Source: Sphingomonas sp. HMP9 (lineage in GTDB: Bacteria; Pseudomonadota; Alphaproteobacteria; Sphingomonadales; Sphingomonadaceae). Taken from it: a stretch of 64,000 nucleotides of DNA. Below the pieces are notes generated by a model. That model was not told where the DNA came from. It made no database searches and saw only the letters and a program-made list of their open reading frames with translations. The translations under genes were made by a program, and so were the position numbers. The stretch lies in NCBI RefSeq assembly GCF_013374115.1, contig NZ_AP022673.1, positions 372,001 to 436,000 of the forward strand. Reading direction: 5' to 3'. Of this stretch, positions 51,954 through 61,202 are shown piece after piece (the stretch's first letter is position 1; every line of letters begins with the position of its first letter).

Positions 51954-53057
51954 ATGATTTCACCGGCACGAGCATCCGCTCATCCCAAGGGCTGGACGAC
52001 GCTGGAAGCCGTTCGCGCATTGGCCGCGGACTGGGACCGTGCCAACGGCGAAGAAGCGTTTCCCGCCACGCGCGTGGCCGCGCTGCACGACGCCGGAGCG
52101 CTTGCCGCGTTCACCGATGTCTCGACTCCCGAACGGACAGATGCGCTGGTCGACGTGTTGCGCGCGATCGGCGGTGCCGATCTCAGCCTGGGTCGTGTGT
52201 TCGAGGGGCATGTCAACGCGGCGCAACTGATTGCGGCCTATGGTAACGATGCGCAGCGGCGGACGCTCGCCGACGACCTCGAAGCAGGCCGGGTATGCGG
52301 CGTATGGAACACCGAGCCGACGCCTGGCCTGTCGATCCGGCAGGATGGTGCAGATCGCTGGTCGTTGCATGGTCGCAAGAGCTTCGCGACCGGGGCGGGG
52401 CATCTCGACAGCATCCTGGTCACCGCGCGCGATGCGACCGGCGGCAAGCAACTCGTCCTCGTTCGGATCGCGGGCGAGACCGCACGCACCGACAACAGCG
52501 GATGGCAGGTTCGCGGCATGCGCGGCACGTGCAGCGGCATGTTCGATTTCTCCGATATGCCGATCGGTCCCGCGGGGATGATCGGGGCGCCGGACGGGTA
52601 TGAGACCGAACCGAGGTTCAGCGCGGGCGCATGGCGGTTCACGGCTGTCCAGCTGGGCGCGATCGAGGCGCTGGTGCGGCATCTCCGCGATCATCTCGTC
52701 CAGACCGGCAAGGGCAGCGATCCGATCCAGCGCGCGCGGTTCGCCGATTGCCTGACCGAGACGCGTAGTGCCGGGCTATGGGTCCGCCGTGCCGCGCACC
52801 TTGCCGAGACGCAGGCGGCGGAGGCGATCCCGTTCGTGCTGATGACCCGCGGTGTGGTCGAGGAGGCTGGCTTGAGGACAATGGAGGCCGCTGCGCGCGC
52901 GGTTGGCACGGCATCGTTCTTTGCAGCCAGCCGGATCGACCGGATCACGCGCGATCTCGGCTTGTATCTGCGTCAGCCGGTCCCCGACCAAGCCCGCGAC
53001 CGCGCGGCGGCGGCGTGGCTGGAGGATGACTGCTGGGGCGACGATCGGTGGTGGTAG
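51954..53057 (+). CDS. Acyl-CoA dehydrogenase-like protein
   Basis: 367 residues. Acyl-CoA dehydrogenase fold: helical N-domain, beta-domain with CGVWNTEPTPGLSIRQ and LHGRKSFATGAGHLD, and a C-terminal helical domain. The usual catalytic Glu cannot be placed with confidence. First gene of a coupled set; its stop overlaps the PIG-L gene by 10 bp. In this context it may oxidise an unusual acyl or amino-sugar-linked substrate and not take part in beta-oxidation. Confidence 0.82.
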   Translation: MISPARASAHPKGWTTLEAVRALAADWDRANGEEAFPATRVAALHDAGALAAFTDVSTPERTDALVDVLRAIGGADLSLGRVFEGHVNAAQLIAAYGNDAQRRTLADDLEAGRVCGVWNTEPTPGLSIRQDGADRWSLHGRKSFATGAGHLDSILVTARDATGGKQLVLVRIAGETARTDNSGWQVRGMRGTCSGMFDFSDMPIGPAGMIGAPDGYETEPRFSAGAWRFTAVQLGAIEALVRHLRDHLVQTGKGSDPIQRARFADCLTETRSAGLWVRRAAHLAETQAAEAIPFVLMTRGVVEEAGLRTMEAAARAVGTASFFAASRIDRITRDLGLYLRQPVPDQARDRAAAAWLEDDCWGDDRWW

Positions 53058-53800
53058 CACCGGGCGGCAAGGCCTGGAGCATTCTCACACGACGCGCCCG
53101 ACCGATGTCGGCCAAGACCGCGGCAGGGCAGGGACCTTGGCTGGTGCTCGCACCGCATCCCGATGACGAGACGCTTGGCTGCGGCGCGTTCATCGCTTCG
53201 GTTACCGCCGCGGGCGGTCGGGTTCATACCGCCTTCCTTACCGATGGTTCGGGGTCGCACCCTGATGCGCCAGGCTGGACCGGGACGCGGATCGCCAACT
53301 TGCGACATGGCGAAGCGCAGGCGGCATTGAAGGCTTTGGGTGGCAAGCCGGACGCGCTCTATCTCGACTGGACTGATGCATCGCCGGCTTCAGAAGGCGA
53401 TCCGGCCTTCGCGCGCAGCGTCGATCGGCTCGCGGCGTGGTGCAGGGTTCGCGGTATTCGCCAGATTGCCGTGACATGGTCTGGGGAGCCGCATTGCGAT
53501 CACGAGGCTGCGGCCATGCTCGCCAAAGCCGTAGCCCGGCGCGCGCATTGCCGCCTCTGGCAGTATCTCGTGTGGGGCTGGACCGTTGCCGACCTTGCCG
53601 AACGCCTGGGGACCGCCCGTGTGCTTGCGGTCGCCACCGGATCCGGTCGCGCCAGACAGCGTCGCGCAATGGCATGTCATCGGAGCCAGCGTGGTGGCCG
53701 GATCGTGGGCGCGCGCGAGAATTTTTGCCTGCCGGACGCGATGCTGCGGCTGATGGACCGGCCGAATACCCTGTTGCTGGAGACCGTGGATGCGCCGTGA
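53048..53800 (+). CDS. PIG-L family deacetylase
   Basis: 250 residues from GTG 53048. An internal ATG at 53105 is possible, but the upstream WSILTRRARP segment looks conserved in style. Zinc site: H-P-D-D-E (APHPDDETLGCG) and H-x-D-H (EPHCDHEAA). The family removes N-acetyl groups from GlcNAc-type sugars. It overlaps genes on both sides, so it is coupled to the dehydrogenase-like gene and the methyltransferase. Confidence 0.9.
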   Translation: MVVAPGGKAWSILTRRARPMSAKTAAGQGPWLVLAPHPDDETLGCGAFIASVTAAGGRVHTAFLTDGSGSHPDAPGWTGTRIANLRHGEAQAALKALGGKPDALYLDWTDASPASEGDPAFARSVDRLAAWCRVRGIRQIAVTWSGEPHCDHEAAAMLAKAVARRAHCRLWQYLVWGWTVADLAERLGTARVLAVATGSGRARQRRAMACHRSQRGGRIVGARENFCLPDAMLRLMDRPNTLLLETVDAP

Positions 53801-54380
53801 ACAGTCGATCGAACCCGCATATTTCGAGGCGCTCTACAAGGACAAGGGCGATCCGTGGGAGTTCGAGACCAGCCCGTACGAGGCGGCCAAGTATGACGAG
53901 ACGCTTGCTGCCCTGCCCAGGGACCGGTTCGAGACCGTACTCGAAGTGGGCTGCGCGAATGGTGTCCTGACCGCTCGGCTTGGACCGCGTTGCGCAGACT
54001 TGCTGGCGCTCGACGTGTCGGAGACCGCCGTGGCAGCGGCGCGGGCGCGATGCGCGGACCAGAAGAATATCCGCATCGAACGACGCCGGCTGCCAGACGA
54101 AGCGCCTGCCGGCATCTTCGACCTCATCCTGCTGTCGGAGGTGGTCTATTACTGGGACAGTGCCGACATCGTCCGGCTCGGCGACTATGTCCGCTCGGCG
54201 GCGGCGTCAGGCGGGTATGTGATGCTGGTCCACTGGATCGGCGAGACCGACTATCCCAAGAGCGGGGATGACGCCGTTGCCGAACTGCACGCTGCGCTCG
54301 GTGAGTGCGTCACGGTCGTTCGCAGCGATCGGCACGAGGCGTATCGGCTCGACCTCTGGCGGCTGGAAGACGCGGGTTAG
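53790..54380 (+). CDS. NodS-like SAM-dependent methyltransferase
   Basis: 196 residues. AYFEALYKDKGDPWEFETSP at the N-terminus and motif I VLEVGCANGVLTARL, then LALDVSETAV and LILLSEVVYYW, fit the NodS group, whose founder N-methylates the free amino group of deacetylated chito-oligosaccharides. Following a PIG-L deacetylase, amino-sugar N-methylation is a reasonable inference. Its last 174 bp overlap the convergent glycosyltransferase frame. Confidence 0.85.
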   Translation: MRREQSIEPAYFEALYKDKGDPWEFETSPYEAAKYDETLAALPRDRFETVLEVGCANGVLTARLGPRCADLLALDVSETAVAAARARCADQKNIRIERRRLPDEAPAGIFDLILLSEVVYYWDSADIVRLGDYVRSAAASGGYVMLVHWIGETDYPKSGDDAVAELHAALGECVTVVRSDRHEAYRLDLWRLEDAG

Positions 54381-55307
54381 TCGGATCAGCGTCTGCGCCT
54401 CGCGGATCGCGGCGGGCAAGGTTGCAAAGCTGAGCTGATCGCTGGGGTTCGCGGTCGCAGGATTGAGTGCCGCCGGAACCGCATAGGTTTCGTGGAGCGG
54501 CGCATCGACCGGCTGGTCAATCCAGCGTGCAACCGCATCCGCCATGCCGCCCGGCGCGCGCCCTGATATCCGGCAGGACGTAAAGACACGGACGTCGAGA
54601 GGATGCCGCACCTGTCCGCCATGTGCCCGAATCCGATCGAACAGCGCACGGTCCTCGGCGACGGGCGGGGTAGGGGCGCCTCCGATCCGGCGGTACATGG
54701 CGTGGGTCACGGCAATACTCGCGCCGCCCTCGTAAAAATGGCGCGGCCAGGGATCATGGGTCTCGGCGTCAGCGCACGCGCGCAGATAATCCAGCGCGGT
54801 GTAATAGCGCCCGAGCTGATCGAGTCGCCGCCGTGCCGCCGCGCCAAGGCTTGCCCGGTCGGACCGAAGCGTCAGCGCACGACCGGCCACGGCGTCGCTT
54901 CCTGAATCGATATGCGCGACGATACGAACGATCCAGTCCGCGGAGACGTTCGTGTCCGCGTCGGTCGACAGCAGAAGATCGGTATGATGCGTCAGCAGCG
55001 CGGCACCAGCGTCGAGCGCAAGGCGGCGTGCCCAACCCGCATGCCGCGCACCGGGCAAAAGCGAAACGGCCGACCATGCGAGAGTCGCATGCATCGGCCG
55101 CCAGTGGGTCAGGATATCGATCGTGCCGTCGGTACAGTCGTTCGCCATCGCGACGATGACGACGCGGCCGCCGTAGCGCCCTGCAGCGCGGTCCAGCGCT
55201 TCGAGGCAGCCGCGCAGATACTCGTCTTCGTTCTTGACCGGAATGGCAATCGCCACCGCACGCTCAGCGTACGGTAGCGACGATCCAGGTCTGACCGAAG
55301 CGATCAA
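54207..55307 (-). CDS. Family 2 glycosyltransferase
   Basis: 366 residues from TTG 55307, overlapping the katE stop (TTGA). GT-A fold: [20 protein letters not shown], the D-x-D motif [13 protein letters not shown], and an acceptor region [18 protein letters not shown] with EDRALFDRI. No C-terminal membrane helices. The final about 58 residues are read antisense to the methyltransferase and look unconserved, so the original stop may have been lost. Probably part of the same pathway as the PIG-L/NodS genes. Confidence 0.8.
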   Translation of the reverse strand: MIASVRPGSSLPYAERAVAIAIPVKNEDEYLRGCLEALDRAAGRYGGRVVIVAMANDCTDGTIDILTHWRPMHATLAWSAVSLLPGARHAGWARRLALDAGAALLTHHTDLLLSTDADTNVSADWIVRIVAHIDSGSDAVAGRALTLRSDRASLGAAARRRLDQLGRYYTALDYLRACADAETHDPWPRHFYEGGASIAVTHAMYRRIGGAPTPPVAEDRALFDRIRAHGGQVRHPLDVRVFTSCRISGRAPGGMADAVARWIDQPVDAPLHETYAVPAALNPATANPSDQLSFATLPAAIREAQTLIRLTRVFQPPEVEPIRLVPIAANDRDALTERSVQFGNGVIPALGIVGLADPVDQHHIPA

Positions 55308-57451
55308 GCCGCCTCGGGGTTTTCGAACGCGGGTGCGTCAAGATCGACGTTCAGTTCGCGATCCCAGATGCGCAGCTTGCCGAGCGTGGTGAGGAACGCA
55401 TCGACGTCGCCCTTGCCGCCCAGCGCGATCACGCCGTCGTCCATGTCCTCGTCCTCGATGCCGGCCTTTTCGAGGAACGGCTTCGCGTCGGCGTTGAAGC
55501 CGATGAACTTAGCATGCCCGAAAGCATCGCTGACGAAGTCCTTGGCCGTCTTGTCCTTGCCAAGCTTCTTCGCACCATCCGCCGACACGACGATTGCGAC
55601 GGCATCGTAGAGTACCGATGGCGCGCCATCGATCTTCTGCTTGCCCTCGGCAACCGTGCCGTCGTCGAGCGTTGCACCCGCCACCTTGGGCGCGATGATC
55701 TCGTACGTGGCCTTCGCCGCGACGATCCCGTCGACAAGGGCCTGTACGATGGCAGCCGGTGCTCCGTCGGTGACGAGGATACCGAGCTTGCGACCCTCGA
55801 AGCTGCCCTTGGCGTTCTTCAGGATGCTAAGCGCATCCGAAGCCGGCAGGTCGGTCCGCGGTTCGACTGCGGCCTTCGCCTTTGGTGGCATCGACTTCAG
55901 ACCGAGACCGGTCGCGACGGTCTTCGCCAGCGTGTCGTCGATGTTGAGCAGATGGCCGACCATCAGTTCGCGGATATCGAGACGCTCGACCTTCGACAGC
56001 TCGAACGTCAATGCATCGCCGATGTGCTTCTGCTCGATCGGAGTCTGGCTGATGAAGAACTGGCGCGCCTGGCTATAATGATCGGCGAACGTCGCCGAGC
56101 GCACCTGAGCCTTGCGTCCCGTCTCCTGCGACGGGAAGTGCTTGTAACCCTTGGTCGGGCTCTCGCGCGGCGTGTCGGCCCAGCTGTTCGGCTCATAGTT
56201 CGCACGGCCCTTGCGGCTGTGCATCGCCATGTGGCCGTCCTGCTGGTAATTGTTCACCGGGATCTTCGGCGCATTGATCGGGATATGCGTGAAGTTGGGG
56301 CTGCCAAGCCGCTTCAACTGCGTATCGAGATACGAGAAGTTGCGCCCCTGCAGCAGCGGATCGTTGGTGAACCCGATCCCCGGCACGATGTTCTGCATGC
56401 AGAACGCGACCTGCTCGGTCTCGGCAAAGAAATTGTCGACAAGACGGTCGAGCTTGAAGCTGCCGATGATGCGGACCGGGATCTGCTCCTCGGGAATGAC
56501 CTTGGTCGCATCGAGCACGTCGAACTCGAAGCTGTCGGCGAAGTCGTCGTCGAACAGCTGAACGCCCATCTCCCACTCGGGGAAATTGCCCTGCTCGATC
56601 GAGTTCCACAGGTCACGACGATGGAAGTCGGGATCCGCGCCGTTGATCTTGACCGCCTCGTTCCACGCGACCGACTGTAGGCCCAGCTTCGGCTTGAAGT
56701 GGAACTTGACGTACGTGCCCTTGCCCTCGGCATTGACGAGCCGGAACGTGTGGACGCCGAAGCCCTCGACGAAGCGGAAGCCGCGCGGGATGGTGCGGTC
56801 GGACATGATCCACATGACCATGTGCATCGATTCCGGCGTCAGGCTGATGAAGTCCCAGAAATTGTCATGCGCGGTCTGCGCCTGCGGGAAGCCGCGATCG
56901 GGCTCTTCCTTCGCAGCGTGGATCAGGTCGGGGAACTTGATCGCGTCCTGGATGAAGAACACCGGGATGTTGTTGCCAACGACGTCCCAATTGCCTTCCT
57001 TGGTGTAAAATTTGACCGCGAACCCGCGGACGTCGCGTGCGAGATCGGGTGAACCCTTGTTGCCGCCAACCGTCGAAAAGCGGAGGAACATCGGCGTCTG
57101 CTCGCCGACTTCGGTCAGGATGCCGGCGCTGGTGAATTCTTCGAGGCTTTCGGTCAGCGTGAACGTGCCGTGTGCGCCGTAGCCGCGTGCGTGGACGACG
57201 CGCTCGGGGATACGCTCGTGATCAAAATGGAAGATCTTCTCGCGGAAGTGGAAGTCCTCAAGCAGGGTCGGACCCCGATCGCCGACCTTCAGCGAATTCT
57301 GGTCGTCGAACACAGGGATGCCCTGCTGCGTGGTTAGCACGTCGCCGGTGCCGCTGGCGATCTGGTGGAGTTCGCCGCCTTCGCCGATCTGCGTTTCGAA
57401 TGTCGCGCCTTGCGGCGGCGTGCCGGTATCCTTGGCGATGGTCTTGGTCAT
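55304..57451 (-). CDS. katE: Large-subunit catalase (HPII type)
   Basis: 715 residues, clade 2 catalase. Distal His in [15 protein letters not shown], Asn in [14 protein letters not shown], the proximal Tyr in [14 protein letters not shown], and a C-terminal class I glutamine-amidotransferase-like (DJ-1) domain from about 560 ([15 protein letters not shown]). It decomposes hydrogen peroxide in the cytoplasm. A 169-bp gap separates it from the divergent SDR operon. I found no clear OxyR or EcfG motif there. Confidence 0.95.
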   Translation of the reverse strand: MTKTIAKDTGTPPQGATFETQIGEGGELHQIASGTGDVLTTQQGIPVFDDQNSLKVGDRGPTLLEDFHFREKIFHFDHERIPERVVHARGYGAHGTFTLTESLEEFTSAGILTEVGEQTPMFLRFSTVGGNKGSPDLARDVRGFAVKFYTKEGNWDVVGNNIPVFFIQDAIKFPDLIHAAKEEPDRGFPQAQTAHDNFWDFISLTPESMHMVMWIMSDRTIPRGFRFVEGFGVHTFRLVNAEGKGTYVKFHFKPKLGLQSVAWNEAVKINGADPDFHRRDLWNSIEQGNFPEWEMGVQLFDDDFADSFEFDVLDATKVIPEEQIPVRIIGSFKLDRLVDNFFAETEQVAFCMQNIVPGIGFTNDPLLQGRNFSYLDTQLKRLGSPNFTHIPINAPKIPVNNYQQDGHMAMHSRKGRANYEPNSWADTPRESPTKGYKHFPSQETGRKAQVRSATFADHYSQARQFFISQTPIEQKHIGDALTFELSKVERLDIRELMVGHLLNIDDTLAKTVATGLGLKSMPPKAKAAVEPRTDLPASDALSILKNAKGSFEGRKLGILVTDGAPAAIVQALVDGIVAAKATYEIIAPKVAGATLDDGTVAEGKQKIDGAPSVLYDAVAIVVSADGAKKLGKDKTAKDFVSDAFGHAKFIGFNADAKPFLEKAGIEDEDMDDGVIALGGKGDVDAFLTTLGKLRIWDRELNVDLDAPAFENPEAA

Positions 57452-57620
57452 GGGCCGTCCTCGTAGCTACTCAGGACCCTCAGCGCGTGTGAGGCGTAAG
57501 AGTTGCACCGAAAACGCAGAGTTAATGCAGATCAGCGAGATTGCCCCGGGAGGGCGTGGCCAGGGAGAAATGCCGGAGGGCGCGCGTTAAGCGGCGATAC
57601 TTCCCAGCGAAAGATCAGCC

Positions 57621-58412
57621 ATGCATATCGACCTGACCGGCCAGGCCGCGATCGTTACCGGCGCGAGTTCCGGGCTAGGCCGCGCGTCCGCCATCGCCTT
57701 TGCCAAGGCGGGCGCGAAGGTCGCGGTCAATTACAACAGCAGCGCGGACAAGGCGCGCGAGGTGGTCGAGGCGATCGAGCAGGCGGGCGGGGAGGCGTTC
57801 GCGTGCGAAGCGGATACGTCGGACGAAGCGGCTGTGTTGCAGCTGTTCGACCAGACGGCGGAGCGCTTCGGCGGCGTCGACATCGTCTTCGCCAACGCCG
57901 GTATGCAGAAGGACGCGGCCTATGCCGACCTGACGCTGGAGGACTGGAAGCGCGTCATCGACGTCAACCTGACCGGGCAGTTTCTCGTGTCTCGCGAGGC
58001 CGTGCGGCGGTTCCGCAAGCAGGGCGATCGCGGCTTGAGCCGGTCGATCGGCAAGATCCTGTTCATGAGCTCGGTACACGAGGTCATTCCCTGGGCAGGG
58101 CACGCCAACTACGCCGCGTCCAAGGGCGGCAGCGGAATGCTGATGCGGACGCTCGCGCAGGAGGTCGCCGGCGACCGCATCCGCGTGAACGGCCTCGCCC
58201 CCGGTGCGATCGCGACCGAGATCAACGCGGACGCGACCGCCGATCAGGACAAGCTGCTCGAACTCATCCCCTACGGTCGGATCGGCGACCCGGAGGACGT
58301 GGCGCGCGCCGCGCTGTTCCTGGTGTCGGACGCGGCGGACTATATCGTCGGATCGACCCTGACGATCGATGGCGGCATGAGCCTGTATCCCGGCTTCCGC
58401 GACAATGGCTGA
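57621..58412 (+). CDS. SDR, glucose 1-dehydrogenase-like
   Basis: 263 residues. TGASSGLGRASAIAFAKAGA cofactor motif, NAG, catalytic Ser (MSSVHEV) and Y-x3-K (YAASKGG); C-terminal DGGMSLYPGF. Similar in style to Bacillus-type glucose 1-dehydrogenases, but the substrate is not proven. It overlaps the GH15 gene by 8 bp and so is coupled with a glucose-releasing enzyme, which would fit glucose oxidation. Confidence 0.87.
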   Translation: MHIDLTGQAAIVTGASSGLGRASAIAFAKAGAKVAVNYNSSADKAREVVEAIEQAGGEAFACEADTSDEAAVLQLFDQTAERFGGVDIVFANAGMQKDAAYADLTLEDWKRVIDVNLTGQFLVSREAVRRFRKQGDRGLSRSIGKILFMSSVHEVIPWAGHANYAASKGGSGMLMRTLAQEVAGDRIRVNGLAPGAIATEINADATADQDKLLELIPYGRIGDPEDVARAALFLVSDAADYIVGSTLTIDGGMSLYPGFRDNG

Positions 58413-60252
58413 GCGAGGCGATCTCCATAGCATATCGATCGCCGATCACGGCGCGATCGGTAACCTGGAGACGATCGCGCTCGTCGATACGGCGGGCACG
58501 ATCGACTATCTCTGCTGGCCGTGCCTCGACAGCGCCTCGGTGTTCGCGCGGCTGCTCGACGGCGATGCGAGCGGGAGCGGGGGCGGGCATTTCTCGGTCG
58601 GTCCCGACCTTCCCGATGCGAACATCGTCCAGATGTACCTGCCCGAGACCAACATCCTGCTTACCCGGTGGATGGCGAATGCAGCGAGCGTCGATCTCGT
58701 CGACCTGATGCCGGTCGGCGACGATAAGAACGACGCGCCATCGCGGTTGGTCCGGCGGGTAACTTGCACGCGCGGATCGGCGACGGTTCGCGTTCGCTGT
58801 GCGCCGCTGTTCGACTATGGCGCGATGGGACGCAGCGCCTCCGTAACCACGACCGATGACGACGTGTCGCGCGGCCGGTTCGATCATGAAAGCGGCCTTG
58901 CGCTGGCGGTGCACGGCGGGGCGACGCTCGTGGCGGACGGCTGCGACCTGACCGCGGAGATCCGCCTGAACGAAGGCGACACCGTCTCGCTGATCCTCAG
59001 CAATCCCGACGACGTCTCGCTCGACACAGAGGCGCTCGATGCGATCGTCGAGAAGGACATCGCCTATTGGCGCGCGTGGAGCCGCAAGTCGCGCTACCGA
59101 GGCCGCTGGCGCGAGACGGTGGAGCGGTCGGCGATGGCGCTGAAACTGCTCACGTCGCGCAAGCACGGCTCGATCGCGGCGGCAGCGACCTTCGGCCTGC
59201 CCGAAGCCCCCGGCGGCGTGCGCAACTGGGATTACCGCGCGACGTGGATTCGCGATTCCTCGTTCACCGTTTATGCGTTGCTGAGGCTCGGCTATCAGGG
59301 CGAGGCAGTCGGCTTCCTCCACTGGGCGATGGACCGCGCGCAGGCGTGTTCGAAGGGCAATCTCGGCGTGATGTATGCCCTCGACGGCGGTGAGATCGCC
59401 GACGAACGCAAACTGGACCTTGCCGGGTTCGAGGGCGCGACCCCGATCGTCGTCGGCAACGAGGCAAAGGACCAGACGCAGCACGATATCTACGGCGCGC
59501 TGCTCGACGCGACCTATCTCGGCAGCAAGTATGGCGAGCCGATCGCGCATGACTCATGGGTTGCGATCGGGCGGATCGTCGATCAGGTCTGCGAGACGTG
59601 GTCGACGCCGGACTCGGGCATCTGGGAGGTCCGTGGGCCGAAAAAGCATTATCTCCATTCCCGCCTGATGAGCTGGGTTGCGATCGATCGCGCCGTGCGG
59701 CTCGCGCAGAAGCGCTCGCTGCCAGCGCCGCTGGTCCGCTGGTCGGAGACACGGACGGCGATCCACGACGATATCTGGGCGAACTTCTGGAACGACGATC
59801 TCGGTCGCTTCGTCCGCGCGATGGGCGATGCGCCCGAAGATCTGGCGGTCGACGGCGCGTTGCTGATGATGCCGCTGGTCCGCTTCATCGGCGCGACCGA
59901 CCCCAAGTGGCTCGCGACGCTGGAAGCGATCGGCGAGGATCTGTCCGACGACGGGCAGGTCTATCGCTACCGGATCGACGACGGCCTGCCGGGGCAGGAG
60001 GGGACGTTCGTCGCCTGTTCGTTCTGGTACGTCGAATGCCTCGCGCGGGCGGGGCGGCTCGACGAGGCGCGGCTCAACTTCGAGAAGCTGCTCGCGCATG
60101 GCAACCATCTCGGCCTGTTCGCCGAAGAGATCGCGCAGGACGGCAGCTTCCTCGGCAATTTCCCGCAAGGCTTCAGCCATCTCGCGCTGATCAGCGCGGC
60201 TTTCTACCTCGACCGTGCGCTCGACAGCGACGGTCCGAAGGAATGGGCATGA
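58405..60252 (+). CDS. GH15 glycoside hydrolase (glucoamylase/trehalase type)
   Basis: 615 residues, no signal peptide. N-terminal beta-domain (DHGAIGNLETIALVDTAGTI) and (alpha/alpha)6 barrel with NWDYRATWIRDSSFTVYALL. General acid Glu408 in DSGIWEVRG and general base Glu574/575 in LGLFAEEI. The pattern resembles bacterial GH15 trehalases as well as glucoamylases. Cytoplasmic location and stress-gene neighbours favour trehalose turnover, by inference. Confidence 0.9.
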   Translation: MAERGDLHSISIADHGAIGNLETIALVDTAGTIDYLCWPCLDSASVFARLLDGDASGSGGGHFSVGPDLPDANIVQMYLPETNILLTRWMANAASVDLVDLMPVGDDKNDAPSRLVRRVTCTRGSATVRVRCAPLFDYGAMGRSASVTTTDDDVSRGRFDHESGLALAVHGGATLVADGCDLTAEIRLNEGDTVSLILSNPDDVSLDTEALDAIVEKDIAYWRAWSRKSRYRGRWRETVERSAMALKLLTSRKHGSIAAAATFGLPEAPGGVRNWDYRATWIRDSSFTVYALLRLGYQGEAVGFLHWAMDRAQACSKGNLGVMYALDGGEIADERKLDLAGFEGATPIVVGNEAKDQTQHDIYGALLDATYLGSKYGEPIAHDSWVAIGRIVDQVCETWSTPDSGIWEVRGPKKHYLHSRLMSWVAIDRAVRLAQKRSLPAPLVRWSETRTAIHDDIWANFWNDDLGRFVRAMGDAPEDLAVDGALLMMPLVRFIGATDPKWLATLEAIGEDLSDDGQVYRYRIDDGLPGQEGTFVACSFWYVECLARAGRLDEARLNFEKLLAHGNHLGLFAEEIAQDGSFLGNFPQGFSHLALISAAFYLDRALDSDGPKEWA

Positions 60253-60280
60253 CCTTCATCATTACCAAAGGGACGACAGC

Positions 60281-61084
60281 ATGAACCTCGATATCGCAGG
60301 CAAGATCGCGCTCATCACCGGTGCGGACAGCGGCATGGGCAAGGAAACCGCCCGGATGCTGTTGCAGGAAGGCGTCCGCGTCGCGATCAGCGACCAGCCC
60401 GGTGGCGACCTCGACGCCAGCGTCGCGGATCTGAAGGCGCATGGCGAGGTGATCGCGGTCGAAGCTGACCTTACCAAGCCCGACGACGTAAAGACCTTGT
60501 TCGCGAAGGTGCGCGAGCAGCTTGGCGAACCGGACATCCTGGTCAACTGCGCGGGCGTCACCGGTGCGACCGGCGACTTCCTCGATGTCGACGATGCCGG
60601 CTGGCAGTCGACGATCGACATCAACCTGATGGGTGCCGTTCGTGTCTGCCGCGAGGCGATCCCGGCGATGCGCGCCGCCAAATGGGGGCGCATCGTGCTG
60701 ATGAGCTCGGAGGATGCGGTGCAGCCTTATGTCGACGAACTCGCCTATTGCGCGTCGAAGGCCGGGATCTCCAGCCTGTCGAAAGGGCTGTCGAAGGCGT
60801 ACGGCTGCGACAACGTGCTGGTGAACACCGTCTCGCCGGCTTTCATCGCGACGCCGATGACCGACAAGATGATGCACAAGCGTGCCGACGAGAAGGGTGT
60901 GAGCTTCGACGAGGCGATCGAGACGTTCCTCGAGGAGGAGCGCCCGGGCATGACGCTGAAGCGCCGTGGTACGGCCGAGGAGGTCGCGTCGGCGATCGTG
61001 TTCCTATGCTCGGAGCGGTCGAGCTTCATCAACGGGGCTGATATTCGGGTGGACTCCGGCTCGGTGATGACCGTCGCGGGCTGA
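60281..61084 (+). CDS. Short-chain dehydrogenase/reductase
   Basis: 267 residues. TGADSGMGKETARMLLQEG, NCAG, catalytic Ser (MSSEDAV) and Y-x3-K (YCASKAG), then SPAFIATPMTDKM and C-terminal GADIRVDSGSVMTV. Substrate unknown. It lies 28 bp after the GH15 gene, probably in the same transcript (57621-61084). Confidence 0.87.
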   Translation: MNLDIAGKIALITGADSGMGKETARMLLQEGVRVAISDQPGGDLDASVADLKAHGEVIAVEADLTKPDDVKTLFAKVREQLGEPDILVNCAGVTGATGDFLDVDDAGWQSTIDINLMGAVRVCREAIPAMRAAKWGRIVLMSSEDAVQPYVDELAYCASKAGISSLSKGLSKAYGCDNVLVNTVSPAFIATPMTDKMMHKRADEKGVSFDEAIETFLEEERPGMTLKRRGTAEEVASAIVFLCSERSSFINGADIRVDSGSVMTVAG

Positions 61085-61100
61085 TCGCCGCTAGGACCTG

Positions 61101-61176
61101 TTCCCCCGCGCAGGCGGGGGCCCAGGGTCTCAAGCGATACCACCCGTAACCCCGGACCCCCGCCTCCACGGGGGAA
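61101..61176. repeat. Palindromic intergenic repeat, family B
   Basis: TTCCCCCGCGCAGGCGGGGG...CCCAGGGTC at the left and ACCCCCGCCTCCACGGGGGA at the right are near-complements (about 19 of 23). It lies between convergent genes and may serve as a shared transcript end. Confidence 0.7.
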
Positions 61177-61202
61177 CGCGACCGTGGCGGGTGGGGGCGG
61201 CG

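Noticed and set aside
57452..57620. EcfG (GGAAC-N16/17-cGTT) promoter between katE and the SDR operon
   Set aside because: I looked on both strands and found no convincing match.
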